Positions 38,785-49,723 of a DNA stretch of 64,000 bases are shown in pieces. The notes under the pieces were generated by a model that was not told the origin of the DNA, did not search any database, and worked only from the letters and a program-made list of their open reading frames with translations. The position numbers and the translations under genes were made by a program. This stretch comes from Coprococcus aceti (GTDB lineage Bacteria > Bacillota > Clostridia > Lachnospirales > Lachnospiraceae): NCBI RefSeq assembly GCF_025567285.1, contig NZ_JAOQJT010000009.1, positions 62,001 to 126,000 on the forward strand, in the 5' to 3' direction. The number at the start of each line of letters is the position of its first letter. Position 1 is the stretch's first letter.

Positions 38785-39118
38785 TTTTACCTCCTTTATG
38801 ATTTATATAAAATACAAGCTTTTATTACAGTTTATATTTTAGTTTTACAAATGTTATAGTTTTTATGTCCTTTCGTTTTGCATACACCTTTTTATATTTT
38901 ACAATATATCTTTCTATATGTAAAACTGCTCTTCCTCTTTTTTCCGACTACTTATGCCATTGTTTCCACATAATTAACAATCTTAACCATCCTTTTACCA
39001 TACCGCCTTCTAAAAAACCTTTTATACAATTCTACTCCATTTGCTGTACTGTTTTTTCCTCACCAAACAAAGTGAAAAGGACAGCCCACATTCTAGTGGT
39101 CTGCCCATGTCTATTTCA
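38785..39118 (-). promoter_or_regulatory. AT-rich intergenic region with promoter for the restriction operon and pcrA terminator
   Basis: The minus strand has TTTACA (38919-38924), 17 bases, TAAAAT (38896-38901) ahead of the small membrane protein and hsdM. At 39079-39106 an inverted repeat (GGACAG-CCAC / GTGG-CTG-CC with mismatches) followed on the minus strand by TTTTC is a plausible terminator for pcrA. No credible gene is seen in the rest. This is the other boundary of the defence island. Confidence 0.6.
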
Positions 39119-41275
39119 TTAACCGAGTTTTTCCAGCCCCACCCCAATCTTCAAGTTCCTCTCCGTCTCCACCCTATCAAACTTAACCACATAGCACCCT
39201 ATATCTCCCCTGATACCGGTTATAGTGCCCTCGCCGAACACCTTATGTCTCACCCGGTCGCCGGGCTTTAGCTCGGTGTCCAGCGGCATATAGCGGCTTT
39301 CATTTGCGGCTATGTAGTTCTTGGTGTCGTCGACAAGGCGCTGCGGGAGCTCGTTCACGTAACCGATGGCTTCCCGGTCTATGTTGAATATGAATCTAGA
39401 AGGATATCTAAATGAATCATCATAATTCAGGCCTTCTGCATCGCTGATGTACAGGCCGCGCTCCGCTCTGGTGCACGCCACGTATGCCATGCGTCGTTCC
39501 TCCTCGAGCATCGCCTCAGTGTCCACGTGCTTGCTTGGGAATATGCCTTCATTTACACCGCACACGAACACATATGGGAACTCCAGACCCTTTGCGGTGT
39601 GTATGGTCATCATCGTCACAGAATCCTTGTCCTTCTCCCTGTCATTGTTCGTGTAGAGAGCTATGCTCTGCAGATATTCCTCCAGCGTATTCTCCTCACC
39701 GGAGGTCTTCTCATATTCGTCTATCGACTGCTTCAGCTCTGCCAGGTTGTCCAGCCTTTCCTGTTCGCCCGCCTGTCTGAGCATCGCCTCGTAGCCCGTG
39801 GCGGCCATGAGCTCCATCACAAGATCAGACAGACTTTTCTCCTTGTATGTCTTCCTGAAGTTTTCTATGATATCGACAAAGGCTGAAGCACCTGTCGACT
39901 TAACAGTCTTCTCCTCCAGAAGATCCTGAAGACCGCTGTACAGTGAGCATCTGTGAGTCTCACAGTACGACTTCAGCATCGACATTCTCTTTTTGCCAAA
40001 GTTCCGCTTTGGTTCATTTATCACCCTGCGGAATGACAGATCATCCGCGTATGCCACCATCCTGAGATATGCCAGCACATCCTTTATCTCCTTGCGTTTG
40101 TAGAACTCCGTTCCACTGTAGAGGACATACGGGATCTTTGTCTTGATAAATGCTTCCTCTATGCTTCTCGATACGAAATGTGACCTGTACAAAACGGCTA
40201 TATCACTGTACTTTGTGCCCGCCTCAACCAGTCTTTTTATCTCATTTGTCACCCACTGGGCTTCATCCCCGGTGGTCCTGGAATGTACGTACAGAGGGCG
40301 TGCCTCAGACGGCTTCACAGCCACAAGCCTGTGGGGCAGTCTGTTCCTGTTTTTCTCGATCAGTGAGTTGGACACCGCCAGTATGTCAGGAGTTGAACGA
40401 TAATTCGTGTCGAGGAATATGGTCTGTGTATTCTCATGGTTCTTGTCGAATTCCAGTATGTACTCTATCCTTGCCCCGCGCCACGTATATATGGTCTGAT
40501 CCGGATCGCCCACGATGAACAGATTCCTGTGATAACCGCTGAGTATCTCTGCCAGCGCATACTGGTTACCGCTGACATCCTGAAACTCGTCCACCATGAC
40601 ATACATCATGCGTTCCTGCCATTTGCGGCATTTCTCCGCATCGGTTCTGAGGATGTGGAGCGCAATGGTTATGAGATCATCATAGTCAAGTCCATACACC
40701 TTCTTCTGTTCGTACAGGTATCCCAGAAATACTTTTTCAGGTATGTCTGAAGCCTTCTCATAATCCGCCAGCAGTCTGTCGTTGCTTATGTCCGCCAAAT
40801 ATGTGATATGCTGCATCTCGTTCTTCATAGTCGATATGTGATCCCTCGCCATGTCAAATGTATATGTTCTCGACTGTATATGGGCATTCTCGTACACCGT
40901 TTTGAGTATATCCTCCGTGTCCTCGCTGTCCATCACCACAAAGTTCTGGGGATAATTGATGGCATGGATATCCTCCCTCAGAAGCTTCACACAGAAGCCG
41001 TGAAATGTGCAGATGTATCCCGTATCACTGTCCCCGATCATCTGTCTGATACGTTTGCTCATCTCCCTCGCCGCTTTATTTGTAAATGTGACACACAGTA
41101 TATTCGATGTGGATATTCCAAGCTCGTCCACCAGATACGCATACCTGTATGTGAGCGCCTTTGTCTTGCCGGTTCCCGCTCCCGCAATTATGCGCACATA
41201 CCCTTCTGTGGTGGTCACTGCCTCCTTTTGCTGTTCATTCAGTTCATCTATAAAATTATCCATACAGTCCTCCAT
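39119..41275 (-). CDS. pcrA: UvrD/PcrA-family DNA helicase
   Basis: 718 aa, SF1A helicase. Motif I AGAGTGKTKALTYRYAYL, motif Ia CVTFTNKAAREMSKRI, motif II MVDEFQDVSGNQY, motif III GDPDQTIYTWRGA, motif V VTMMTIHTAKGLEFPYVF, motif VI YVACTRAERGLYI. The C-terminal LKPGDRVRHKVFGEGTITGI is the PcrA Tudor-like RNA-polymerase-binding tail. It unwinds 3'-5' in repair and clears replication conflicts. A second PcrA may exist elsewhere; this one is complete. Confidence 0.93.
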   Translation of the reverse strand: MEDCMDNFIDELNEQQKEAVTTTEGYVRIIAGAGTGKTKALTYRYAYLVDELGISTSNILCVTFTNKAAREMSKRIRQMIGDSDTGYICTFHGFCVKLLREDIHAINYPQNFVVMDSEDTEDILKTVYENAHIQSRTYTFDMARDHISTMKNEMQHITYLADISNDRLLADYEKASDIPEKVFLGYLYEQKKVYGLDYDDLITIALHILRTDAEKCRKWQERMMYVMVDEFQDVSGNQYALAEILSGYHRNLFIVGDPDQTIYTWRGARIEYILEFDKNHENTQTIFLDTNYRSTPDILAVSNSLIEKNRNRLPHRLVAVKPSEARPLYVHSRTTGDEAQWVTNEIKRLVEAGTKYSDIAVLYRSHFVSRSIEEAFIKTKIPYVLYSGTEFYKRKEIKDVLAYLRMVAYADDLSFRRVINEPKRNFGKKRMSMLKSYCETHRCSLYSGLQDLLEEKTVKSTGASAFVDIIENFRKTYKEKSLSDLVMELMAATGYEAMLRQAGEQERLDNLAELKQSIDEYEKTSGEENTLEEYLQSIALYTNNDREKDKDSVTMMTIHTAKGLEFPYVFVCGVNEGIFPSKHVDTEAMLEEERRMAYVACTRAERGLYISDAEGLNYDDSFRYPSRFIFNIDREAIGYVNELPQRLVDDTKNYIAANESRYMPLDTELKPGDRVRHKVFGEGTITGIRGDIGCYVVKFDRVETERNLKIGVGLEKLG

Positions 41276-41368
41276 ATATTCACAAACATATGTTCAGTAT
41301 AGCAGATTATATCTTTCCTGTCACTACACTCATGGTTTTACACCAGAACGATCTTCACATAAAAAACA

Positions 41369-41395
41369 GGACAGCCACATAACCTGTGACTGTCC
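41369..41395 (-). terminator. Terminator of the giant surface protein gene
   Basis: GGACAGCCACA / TGTGACTGTCC stem with a five-base loop and a run of six Ts on the minus strand (CTGTTTTTT). It lies 25 bases past the gene's stop. Confidence 0.85.
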
Positions 41396-41419
41396 CGCCA
41401 ATGCATCAACACATTTCAT

Positions 41420-44400
41420 TTATTTTGACTTTTTGTAAACCGCTTTCTTAGGAGTGTTCATTCCCTTCACCTTGAGCTTCTTTGCATATGCGTCATATTT
41501 CTTCTTAGGAAGATATATCTTCACATTGCTCTTGACACCCTGGAAAGCATTCTTACCGATAGTCGTTATCCTTGTAGACTTTATGGTAACTTTTCCAAGC
41601 TTTCCACACTTGCTGAATGCTGCACCTCCTATGGTCTTAACGTTTCCTCCGATCACAACCGTGGTGAGATATTTGCGTCCTGTAAATGCTTTCGCTCCTA
41701 CAGCCGTAACATTGAAGTTCACTCCACCGATCTTGACACTGGATGCAACCGTGAGTGACTTGAACTTCTTGTCGCTCTTCTTGCTTGTACTTCCAACAAG
41801 TGTCACTGTTCCCTTGCCATTTGAAGCGGCATTTGTCACCTTATATTTCAGATAGCCAGGCACGCCCTTCTGCGCAACTTTATATATCTTGCCCTTGCCA
41901 GCCTTGATAGCAAATGTCTTGCTGACGGAGCCTCTGTAATTACCCTTACCAGTGATCTTTACTGTCGCTGTACCGATATTCTTGTTGTTCTTGTACTGTA
42001 CGGTGTAATCCACACCATTCTTCAGTGTTGTTTTGCCTCTCCTGAGCGCAAGCGATTTAACAGTGATAGGTGATCCTGTGTATGTATATCCATTCTTTTC
42101 TATACCGCTTACGACCACATTGTTCTTGGAATTTCCTATGTCTATTCCAAGGGCAGCTACTGACTCATAACGCTTGTACCCACACTTGGTACAGGTAAAT
42201 GTCTTCTTACCTGCCGCTGTGTCTGTAGGCTTGGTCGTTATCGCTCCCTTGTCCCATGTGTGGTTTGCCAGGCCTGACTTCTCTCCACATGAGCACTGAT
42301 ACCAGTGAGATCTGCTGTCGCTCTTGTACTTATTGCCGTAATCGTGTACATGCTGCTCCAGCTCTTTCTCGACGGTGATCTTTACATTGAATACAACTCC
42401 ATTGTAAGCCCTGTTCCATCCTGTAACTGATGTCCAGTCATAATTTACTGTGTCTGCAGGCTTGAAGCAAAGCTTGTATGTATTGCCATCCTCAACCTTT
42501 GTCGTTCTGTCTGTATACCATGTGTATACTCCATCCTCGCGCTCTGGAATCTCTATGTCTGCAAGAGTCATATTCTCCTTAGCACTCAGTGAATCTATCG
42601 CCTGAGTAAATACTGCATTTGCAGGAAGAATCTGAACAGTTATCTCCACATGCTCTGCTCTCGCGTATACATCCTCATCTTCAGGTACAAATGTTGCAAG
42701 GAAAGTCTTTGTTCCAACCTCTCCCACAGATTCATCTGCATTCTCCCAGATGAACATTCCACCTGCTGTCTCAGGCAGGAGTATCTTGCCAACAGTGTCT
42801 CCGTATGTAGCTGTGACATTCTCCGGAACTGTAAATACAGGATCCTGCTTTCTCACATACACTGAAAGCTTCACTGCAATTCTCACACTTCCGTCTTCCA
42901 GTTCCTCATATGTTCCCTCTGCTGCATCGATCTTGCTCCAGTCATAGTTTGCTGTGTCGTCTGGAACAAAGTATGCATCGTAGGTCTCGCTTGTTCCGGC
43001 CTTGCCTACCTGCTGTGTTCCATCTGCCCACATGTACTTTCCTGCTGTCGATGTTGGAAGCTCCACATCCGCAAGGGTCTTGCCGGCATATGCGTCGACC
43101 GCCTTTCCTGTAGTAAATGAAGGTATTCCCTTCTCCACGCTGGATATGATCAGTGTGAACTCAGCCACTGTCTGATTCTGTCCTCTCACCGTGAACTTGA
43201 CTGTCTGTGCCTCAGCACTTGCAGTCTTTGGTGTTCCATATACCTTTCCATCGTATATCACAAGTCCTGCCGGAAGTGTCTGTCCCTTTGCAAGGGAGTA
43301 TGACACATATCCGTTGTCCACCGCTTCATCATTCTGGATCTCTATGGCTGTCAGATCATATAATGGCTCATCCTTTGTGGTTGTCTTTCCAACCTGCGCC
43401 TTAACTGTATCCTCTGTCTTTGCGAGAGTTATATTTACGGCCTCCTGCTTTGCCATATTTACCGTAACTGTTGCCGGCTCATATGTCATGACGCCGCTCC
43501 AGAGACGGTTGTTACTTGTAGTCATGACTGTGTCATCCGGTCCAAATACAACTGAATCCACCGCCATTCCATCTATCGGCTCACCGTCTATTGTGATGTA
43601 GAACGACTTGCCACCCTGTATATAGAGTGCATCGTCACCGTCAACACCTGACTTCTTCTGACATCTTGTTGCCGATGAGCTCTTCTCTATCTTTGCATCG
43701 CCATCCTTGAAGCAGTATTCTGGATAATCCACATCCAGCTTGTAGAAAATGACGCTGTAATTTTTCAGTGCGTACACCATATCCGGGATCACTGTGGTGA
43801 GTATGCTTCCGCTTCCAAGACTTGACGTATATGCAAGCTGCTTCATATTACCATAGTTTACGATCATTGCACTGTTTGTGAGGTTGCCAAATGTAAACTG
43901 TGCATCAGCTCTGTTGATGAGCTTTGCATTTGTATTCAAGGTGATCCTCTCACTATTTGCTGCTGTGATATCCCCGTAGTTATCTACTGTTGCTGAAGCC
44001 TGAACATTTCCTTTCAGATTCCATGCACCTCTGTTGACCAGTGATCCTGTCATAGTCAGAGCGCCGTCCACATTCCATGTGCCAAGGTTCTCAACATCAC
44101 CGGTAACTGTCGCTGTCGACGTATTTGTAAGAGCTGCGCCCTCGGCGATGGTCAGCTTTGAATCCTTGAGGATCTCAAGCTGTTTTACCTCCACCTCTCT
44201 GTCAAGTGTGTAGTCTCCGCCTATAGTTAATTTGCCGGCGAGAGACATATACAGTGAACCCAGACTCTCAACCTGGTAATTGTCAGCGGTGCCCTTTACA
44301 GTCGCTGTGGACTTTGCATTCTCGTCTACATACTCTACCTTGCCGACCTTACCGCCTGCCGCAAGTACAAAGTCACCTGTGACAGCGCCCTCTGTTCCTG

Positions 44401-47400
44401 CCTCAACGTATATATTTCCAATGCTGTAACCATAGTTAAATACCAATGCCTTGCTATGCTCATTGTTGACGTCATTTTTTCTGAGTTCTCCTGACTTTAT
44501 CTCGGCATACAGATCTCCCTTTACATCTGACTGCTGGACAAAGTTGTTGCATTTCTCAGCACACCATCTTCCCTCAACCACACAGTTCACATTTCCGGAT
44601 ACGACTGTTCCCGACACTCCATTGAAGTATGAGCGCTTGTTCATATAATCCGCACCGTATATAAATGTATTGTAATGATCAGTTATACCAACTCTTACAT
44701 CCACATCACCTGATACTGATCCACCTGATGTAACATACATATTCTCAGACTTTGTTGATTCCGGTGTGTACATCTGTGCAGACTTTGCAAATGTGAAGTC
44801 TACCTTCTCCGCATTTGTATTGTACGCACCGTATACCACGCTTCCTGCTCTTCCGTCCTCTGCCGTGAAGGTCACTGTCTTGACATCAGCGTTTCCTGCC
44901 GCAGCTACAGTGCCTGACACATAACCGTCCATGATCGTCATGGTTACATTTCCATCTATCGTCACTCGGTCTGCCTTGCTGTCAGTTGAACCCGCAGCAC
45001 ATATATTGCCGACATTTCCGCTTCTGAGTGTCACCGATATGTCACCGGTGTATTTATTTGCTGTGTCCGTATAGCCTGATATGCTGTAGCCTGACAGATC
45101 ATATGTAACCTCTCCATCTATTCTAAGTGGTCTGTTGTCGTCTGCCACTCCGTTGTGATCAGCATCCAGATATACTGAGCTCTTGCTGCTGTCCGATGGA
45201 TCAACTATTATCACTGCCGAATTTCCACCAAGATCAATGGTCTTATCCTCTGTGTTCACAGATACACCAAGCTTGTTGATATCAGGTATCTCCGTGCCTG
45301 CCGGCAGTACCTTGAATACCACTGGGAAATCAACCGATGTTCCATTTCGTCCTGTTATGACAAATGTTACTGTGCTTTCACCTGCATTCTTGGCTGTTCC
45401 TGTTATCTTACCCGACTCAAGCACAAGTCCTGATGGAAGTGTCGAACCGCTCTTCAGTCTGTACTGCATGTCAGTTCCATAATCCTTTGTGGTATCTCCT
45501 GTAACCTTGAGGATCGTGAGATCGTACGCTGGTGAAGCCGCTGTGTACTTGGTCTCCGCCGCCAGAGTCGGATCTGCGTATTCCTTACTGATGTCTATCT
45601 GGTCTGCCACATAATCCACTACAATAGACATAGATGAATCCGGGCCTGTCACCTTTGCACTTCCGTTGCTTCCCTGTACCGGCTCGCCGCCATTTGCCGA
45701 CACATAGGCTGTGTAACCCGGCACATCGGTATAGCTAACTGTAATCGCCTGTTTGCAGGCAACATATTTGACATTCTCATATTCAACTACATATGACTGT
45801 GCAGCCAATTTTGCTGATGTGTTGTCCATGTTTGTTGAGCCGCCTGCATAGCTGTAATACACTCCTGTCCAGCCGCTGGCATCTATATCATCTGCAAATT
45901 TTCCTGCTGCCACCCACACACCTGTGTTGCTGAACTGGTCTGAAGGACACTTGAGCGTACCCTTCTGATATACTCTTGCCCAGCCTGATGTCATATTGAC
46001 CTTGCCCACATCAAACAGCGCATCCTCGCCTATTGTGAGTGTCGTGTCATACTGTGTCATATTGAGAGCCGCAAGCTTCGTATCTCCATTCACAACTGCC
46101 TTGGCATACTTTGAATAACCAAGCCGGTCAGCGGTCAGCGTATCGTTAAATACTGCGGATGATCTCTCATTCAGTGACACATAATCCGTTACCTCAACCG
46201 GAGCATTTACATCAACTGCCGCACTGTCATAGATTATCAGAGCCTTTGCCGTGAGTTTCTTATTCACAACATAGGTTCCTCTGATAGTTACGATATCCTT
46301 GCTGTTTCTCATGAATGCACCGGTATATTTTGATGTTGTATCCGCTGCAAATCCGCCCTTATCTACAGTGTTCTCTGCGATCTCATATGCGATGGTTCCA
46401 TCCACGGTTGAATTCGACAGAACATACATAGTTGCTGCCTTACCACCACGGATATTTATACTCACCGCATCGCCGCCTTCATATGAAAGCTCTGAATCCT
46501 TTGCACCGTATATTGCTTTTACATTTCCCCCCGTCATGGTGATCCTGATGTTTCGTCTTATGGCGTTGTCCTCGACACCTGTTATCGTGTACTCCGACAG
46601 ATCTCCGGTGTACAGAGGTGTCTTGCCATCTGCCTGTCCATCCTGATTGTCGTCCACGTATATCTCTGTCTCTGTGTCGTCCTTTGCCTGGATGACCACT
46701 GATGTTCCGTTGAGACATATAGTCTTCTCATCCTCGTCAACTACGATTCGGCCATCCTGGTTGTCCTGCTTCTTCTCCTCATTTGAGACGATCACGTTCA
46801 ATGAGAGCTGTGCCTTTGAACCGTTTCTTCCTGTCACATGGACTATGACATTTTTTCCGTCTTCATAAAGCTTACTTGCCGTTCCGACGATCTTGCCATC
46901 GATCAATGTGAGTCCCTCAGGAAGACCATTTGTCTCGTCTATCTCGTATGTGACCTCGCCCTCTCTTGCGTCGTTTGATATGACAAGATCTGCCATGTCA
47001 TAGAGAGGTGAGGCTGCTGTGTATTCTTTTCCAAGCAGTGCTGAAGGGTCAACAGTTGTCTTGGATACCACGATCTGCTTTCCTGTCGTTACGATCGTCA
47101 CTGTACAAGGCTCATTTGGCATGCTGAACGTGTACACGCCATTTGATTCAACCGCTGAATTTTCCGCTGTGTCGCTCTGACCTCTGAAGGTCACCTTGTC
47201 AAGAATATATCCCTTGTTCACGGTCGGTGTTATCTTGACATCTGCGCCGCCCTTGACATATGTACCATCAGGATCAATATACTGTGACGTCTTGCCTGTC
47301 ATGGTGTACGTTGCGGCCTTCTCGTTGGACACAACATCTAATGAATAATTTACATTTGCAACATCCCCTACAGCCGAGTCCTCTATTACACCCCCCTTTG

Positions 47401-49723
47401 AGAATATATTTGGCAGATACCCATCAGTCGCCTTAAATGTTCCCTTGAGGATTCCACTGTGGAGTATATTTGAACCGCCTGCTGCATATATACCCTCTTT
47501 TGCAGTTAACGTTACCCCCTTGTTGATAACGATCACGGCATTGCCCTGGCTTCCGTTCTCTGTGAAGTTACCAAAGTAAATATTGTCAGCAGTTACATCC
47601 TTGTCTATCACAAGATTCTGTCCGCCATAATATATATTCTGTCCATAGGTTATAACAGATGAGCCGGTGGTATTCATGCTTGGAGCCATATAATACTTCT
47701 CCGGCATACTGCACTTGTCATCAAATGTAACTTTTGCATCCTTGTTATTACCTATATACATCTGGAAGCTTATTCCGTCTGCATTTGTAAAATCTGTGTT
47801 GTTGATCTTTATATCAACAGGAACTGTATTCTCGGTTGAACCGGAATAGCTCTCATTTGCCAGATAGAAAATATTATTTCCCGCCAGTCCATTTATACTG
47901 CTGTCTGACAACGTTATGTCAACCTTTGTTCCGATATTTCCGCAACTGTAATCACCTCCGGCGAGTCCACATTTTGCAAAATGTATCTTTGCTATATCCG
48001 CCTTGAGTTCCCCTGCCAGTGCAAAGTTGCCCATCATGGTAAACATGTCGCTGCCCGCGTATTCATACGAGTTCACAAGCGGATCACCATTTTCGTCTAC
48101 TATGGATTCATCATTCATGCCATCCACATTGACCGTCATATTCCCCAGACAGCTACCGCCGTATACAAACCGTGCTGAACTGCTGATAACGTTGCTGACG
48201 CTTATGTTAAGATCCTTACTGATGCTTCCGCCCTGCTCTACATTCAAAGATCTCGTAATGCTGCAGCCCGAAACTATGGCATCTACAGAACCATTTACCG
48301 TCACATTTGACAGCTCCAGAGCATTTACATAGGCTGCATTACAGTTGTAAAGTTCTGCCTTTATATCACCTTTTACACCTGTGCTCAGATACATGCCATT
48401 TAATGTATCTGTTGTTGCCACAGCCTTCATTACAACGCTGGCAGAAGTGATACCGGAACAATTTGAAATTCCATATACCCTGCCGCTGGCGCCAGTGATA
48501 TTCTCCATGTTCACAGTATACGTATATGTCCCTTCTTCCTCCGGCTGAGTCTGACTGAACGAAACCGAATTCATGCCACATGTTGTGTAACCGGCAGCGC
48601 AGTTCTTTATATCTATATCAGCCCTTCCGCCCAGCATACCGCCATACATTCCATATATGGTGTTGAACTTTGCTCCTGAGCCATCAACGCTGACATTTAC
48701 ATTTCCCTTTATATTTGTATTATTGGTGCCATACACAGACATCTCTGATCCAGACTGGCTTTTCAGCTTAAGGTCCAGATTTCCAAGGATAGCCGCACTT
48801 GACGCACCATATACACTGGCACTGCTTCCATCCTTTACGGCTGATATTCCGTCAAATGTAAGGCTCACGTCACCATCAACCTTTGCGCTCTGGGAAACTC
48901 CGCACAGATTGTCTACCTTGGAGTCAGTCACCTTGGCCGTCAGTGTCTTGCTGAGCACAGCTCCGTTCTGCACAATATACACGGAACTGATGCCGGCACC
49001 GTTCATATTGAACACTGCATCGCCATTTATCGTATAAGCCTTTCCTGTGTAATATCCATCTGTAGCCAGTGTGACAAATGTGTTGCCATCACAGTTGTAA
49101 TTGATATTCTCCGTGATGTCTCCATCCATGGTCGAAGATCTTAGACCATAGAGCGACTTTATTGTCACGGACTCTTCCGTGTCTATCAATACGCCACCTG
49201 TACAATATGTCCTGAAAAGTCCATACAGACTTTCAACTGCCGCGTCGCCCTTCACACTGATAGTTACCGCAGTCATGTTCTCCGGAGTCTCAACAGTGCT
49301 CTCAAATGCTCCATATACAGCAGGCAGTTCAGCACCGTCTATGGTTATGGAGATCGGCGAACTGCCCTTACCATGATAGATTCCATATATATTGCCATAT
49401 TGTATGTCCGTGCTTCCATCCAATGTGAAAGCTTCCTCGCCCTCATCAAGGATTCCATCCCTGTCTTTGTCATTGTAAATATTGAATAACTGCTCGCTGT
49501 CAGTGGAATTCGGCGACTGCTTTATGATTACCGAATTGCCGTTGAGCGTGACACCTGATGGTGTAGAGCCTGACGACTCATATACATACTCCAGTCCCTT
49601 TCCCGTATCCACAGCTTCAGACTGTGTGTCATCCGCCGCAAATGCCGTTATTCCCGATGCCATGCCAATAGCAGCAAGCACCGACAAGGCCGTTATACCT
49701 CCTCGTAGCCTTCTCTTCCTCAT
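41420..49723 (-). CDS. Giant secreted protein: beta-helix-like repeats, Ig-like modules and BspA-type LRR tail
   Basis: About 2767 aa. The signal peptide ends near residue 30 (GMASGITAFA-ADD). A long N-terminal region has irregular repeats containing VYGA/IYGMYGG and SGDV-like strands, suggesting a beta-solenoid. Three putative-Ig (He_PIG) modules follow, each with YTAASP-LYDL and LPxGL-IDGKI-GT. Then come three bacterial repeat domains (YMWADG, FIWENA, YTWYTD), a Cys-paired stretch (WYQCSCGEKSG; FTCTKCGYKRYES), a GKGNYRG Ig-like module, and a BspA-like LRR_5 tail. No LPxTG or SLH anchor is seen, so attachment is unknown. The ATG at 49723 is preferred over a TTG at 49726 because GGGAGGG lies six bases ahead. 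Confidence 0.85.
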   Translation of the reverse strand: MRKRRLRGGITALSVLAAIGMASGITAFAADDTQSEAVDTGKGLEYVYESSGSTPSGVTLNGNSVIIKQSPNSTDSEQLFNIYNDKDRDGILDEGEEAFTLDGSTDIQYGNIYGIYHGKGSSPISITIDGAELPAVYGAFESTVETPENMTAVTISVKGDAAVESLYGLFRTYCTGGVLIDTEESVTIKSLYGLRSSTMDGDITENINYNCDGNTFVTLATDGYYTGKAYTINGDAVFNMNGAGISSVYIVQNGAVLSKTLTAKVTDSKVDNLCGVSQSAKVDGDVSLTFDGISAVKDGSSASVYGASSAAILGNLDLKLKSQSGSEMSVYGTNNTNIKGNVNVSVDGSGAKFNTIYGMYGGMLGGRADIDIKNCAAGYTTCGMNSVSFSQTQPEEEGTYTYTVNMENITGASGRVYGISNCSGITSASVVMKAVATTDTLNGMYLSTGVKGDIKAELYNCNAAYVNALELSNVTVNGSVDAIVSGCSITRSLNVEQGGSISKDLNISVSNVISSSARFVYGGSCLGNMTVNVDGMNDESIVDENGDPLVNSYEYAGSDMFTMMGNFALAGELKADIAKIHFAKCGLAGGDYSCGNIGTKVDITLSDSSINGLAGNNIFYLANESYSGSTENTVPVDIKINNTDFTNADGISFQMYIGNNKDAKVTFDDKCSMPEKYYMAPSMNTTGSSVITYGQNIYYGGQNLVIDKDVTADNIYFGNFTENGSQGNAVIVINKGVTLTAKEGIYAAGGSNILHSGILKGTFKATDGYLPNIFSKGGVIEDSAVGDVANVNYSLDVVSNEKAATYTMTGKTSQYIDPDGTYVKGGADVKITPTVNKGYILDKVTFRGQSDTAENSAVESNGVYTFSMPNEPCTVTIVTTGKQIVVSKTTVDPSALLGKEYTAASPLYDMADLVISNDAREGEVTYEIDETNGLPEGLTLIDGKIVGTASKLYEDGKNVIVHVTGRNGSKAQLSLNVIVSNEEKKQDNQDGRIVVDEDEKTICLNGTSVVIQAKDDTETEIYVDDNQDGQADGKTPLYTGDLSEYTITGVEDNAIRRNIRITMTGGNVKAIYGAKDSELSYEGGDAVSINIRGGKAATMYVLSNSTVDGTIAYEIAENTVDKGGFAADTTSKYTGAFMRNSKDIVTIRGTYVVNKKLTAKALIIYDSAAVDVNAPVEVTDYVSLNERSSAVFNDTLTADRLGYSKYAKAVVNGDTKLAALNMTQYDTTLTIGEDALFDVGKVNMTSGWARVYQKGTLKCPSDQFSNTGVWVAAGKFADDIDASGWTGVYYSYAGGSTNMDNTSAKLAAQSYVVEYENVKYVACKQAITVSYTDVPGYTAYVSANGGEPVQGSNGSAKVTGPDSSMSIVVDYVADQIDISKEYADPTLAAETKYTAASPAYDLTILKVTGDTTKDYGTDMQYRLKSGSTLPSGLVLESGKITGTAKNAGESTVTFVITGRNGTSVDFPVVFKVLPAGTEIPDINKLGVSVNTEDKTIDLGGNSAVIIVDPSDSSKSSVYLDADHNGVADDNRPLRIDGEVTYDLSGYSISGYTDTANKYTGDISVTLRSGNVGNICAAGSTDSKADRVTIDGNVTMTIMDGYVSGTVAAAGNADVKTVTFTAEDGRAGSVVYGAYNTNAEKVDFTFAKSAQMYTPESTKSENMYVTSGGSVSGDVDVRVGITDHYNTFIYGADYMNKRSYFNGVSGTVVSGNVNCVVEGRWCAEKCNNFVQQSDVKGDLYAEIKSGELRKNDVNNEHSKALVFNYGYSIGNIYVEAGTEGAVTGDFVLAAGGKVGKVEYVDENAKSTATVKGTADNYQVESLGSLYMSLAGKLTIGGDYTLDREVEVKQLEILKDSKLTIAEGAALTNTSTATVTGDVENLGTWNVDGALTMTGSLVNRGAWNLKGNVQASATVDNYGDITAANSERITLNTNAKLINRADAQFTFGNLTNSAMIVNYGNMKQLAYTSSLGSGSILTTVIPDMVYALKNYSVIFYKLDVDYPEYCFKDGDAKIEKSSSATRCQKKSGVDGDDALYIQGGKSFYITIDGEPIDGMAVDSVVFGPDDTVMTTSNNRLWSGVMTYEPATVTVNMAKQEAVNITLAKTEDTVKAQVGKTTTKDEPLYDLTAIEIQNDEAVDNGYVSYSLAKGQTLPAGLVIYDGKVYGTPKTASAEAQTVKFTVRGQNQTVAEFTLIISSVEKGIPSFTTGKAVDAYAGKTLADVELPTSTAGKYMWADGTQQVGKAGTSETYDAYFVPDDTANYDWSKIDAAEGTYEELEDGSVRIAVKLSVYVRKQDPVFTVPENVTATYGDTVGKILLPETAGGMFIWENADESVGEVGTKTFLATFVPEDEDVYARAEHVEITVQILPANAVFTQAIDSLSAKENMTLADIEIPEREDGVYTWYTDRTTKVEDGNTYKLCFKPADTVNYDWTSVTGWNRAYNGVVFNVKITVEKELEQHVHDYGNKYKSDSRSHWYQCSCGEKSGLANHTWDKGAITTKPTDTAAGKKTFTCTKCGYKRYESVAALGIDIGNSKNNVVVSGIEKNGYTYTGSPITVKSLALRRGKTTLKNGVDYTVQYKNNKNIGTATVKITGKGNYRGSVSKTFAIKAGKGKIYKVAQKGVPGYLKYKVTNAASNGKGTVTLVGSTSKKSDKKFKSLTVASSVKIGGVNFNVTAVGAKAFTGRKYLTTVVIGGNVKTIGGAAFSKCGKLGKVTIKSTRITTIGKNAFQGVKSNVKIYLPKKKYDAYAKKLKVKGMNTPKKAVYKKSK

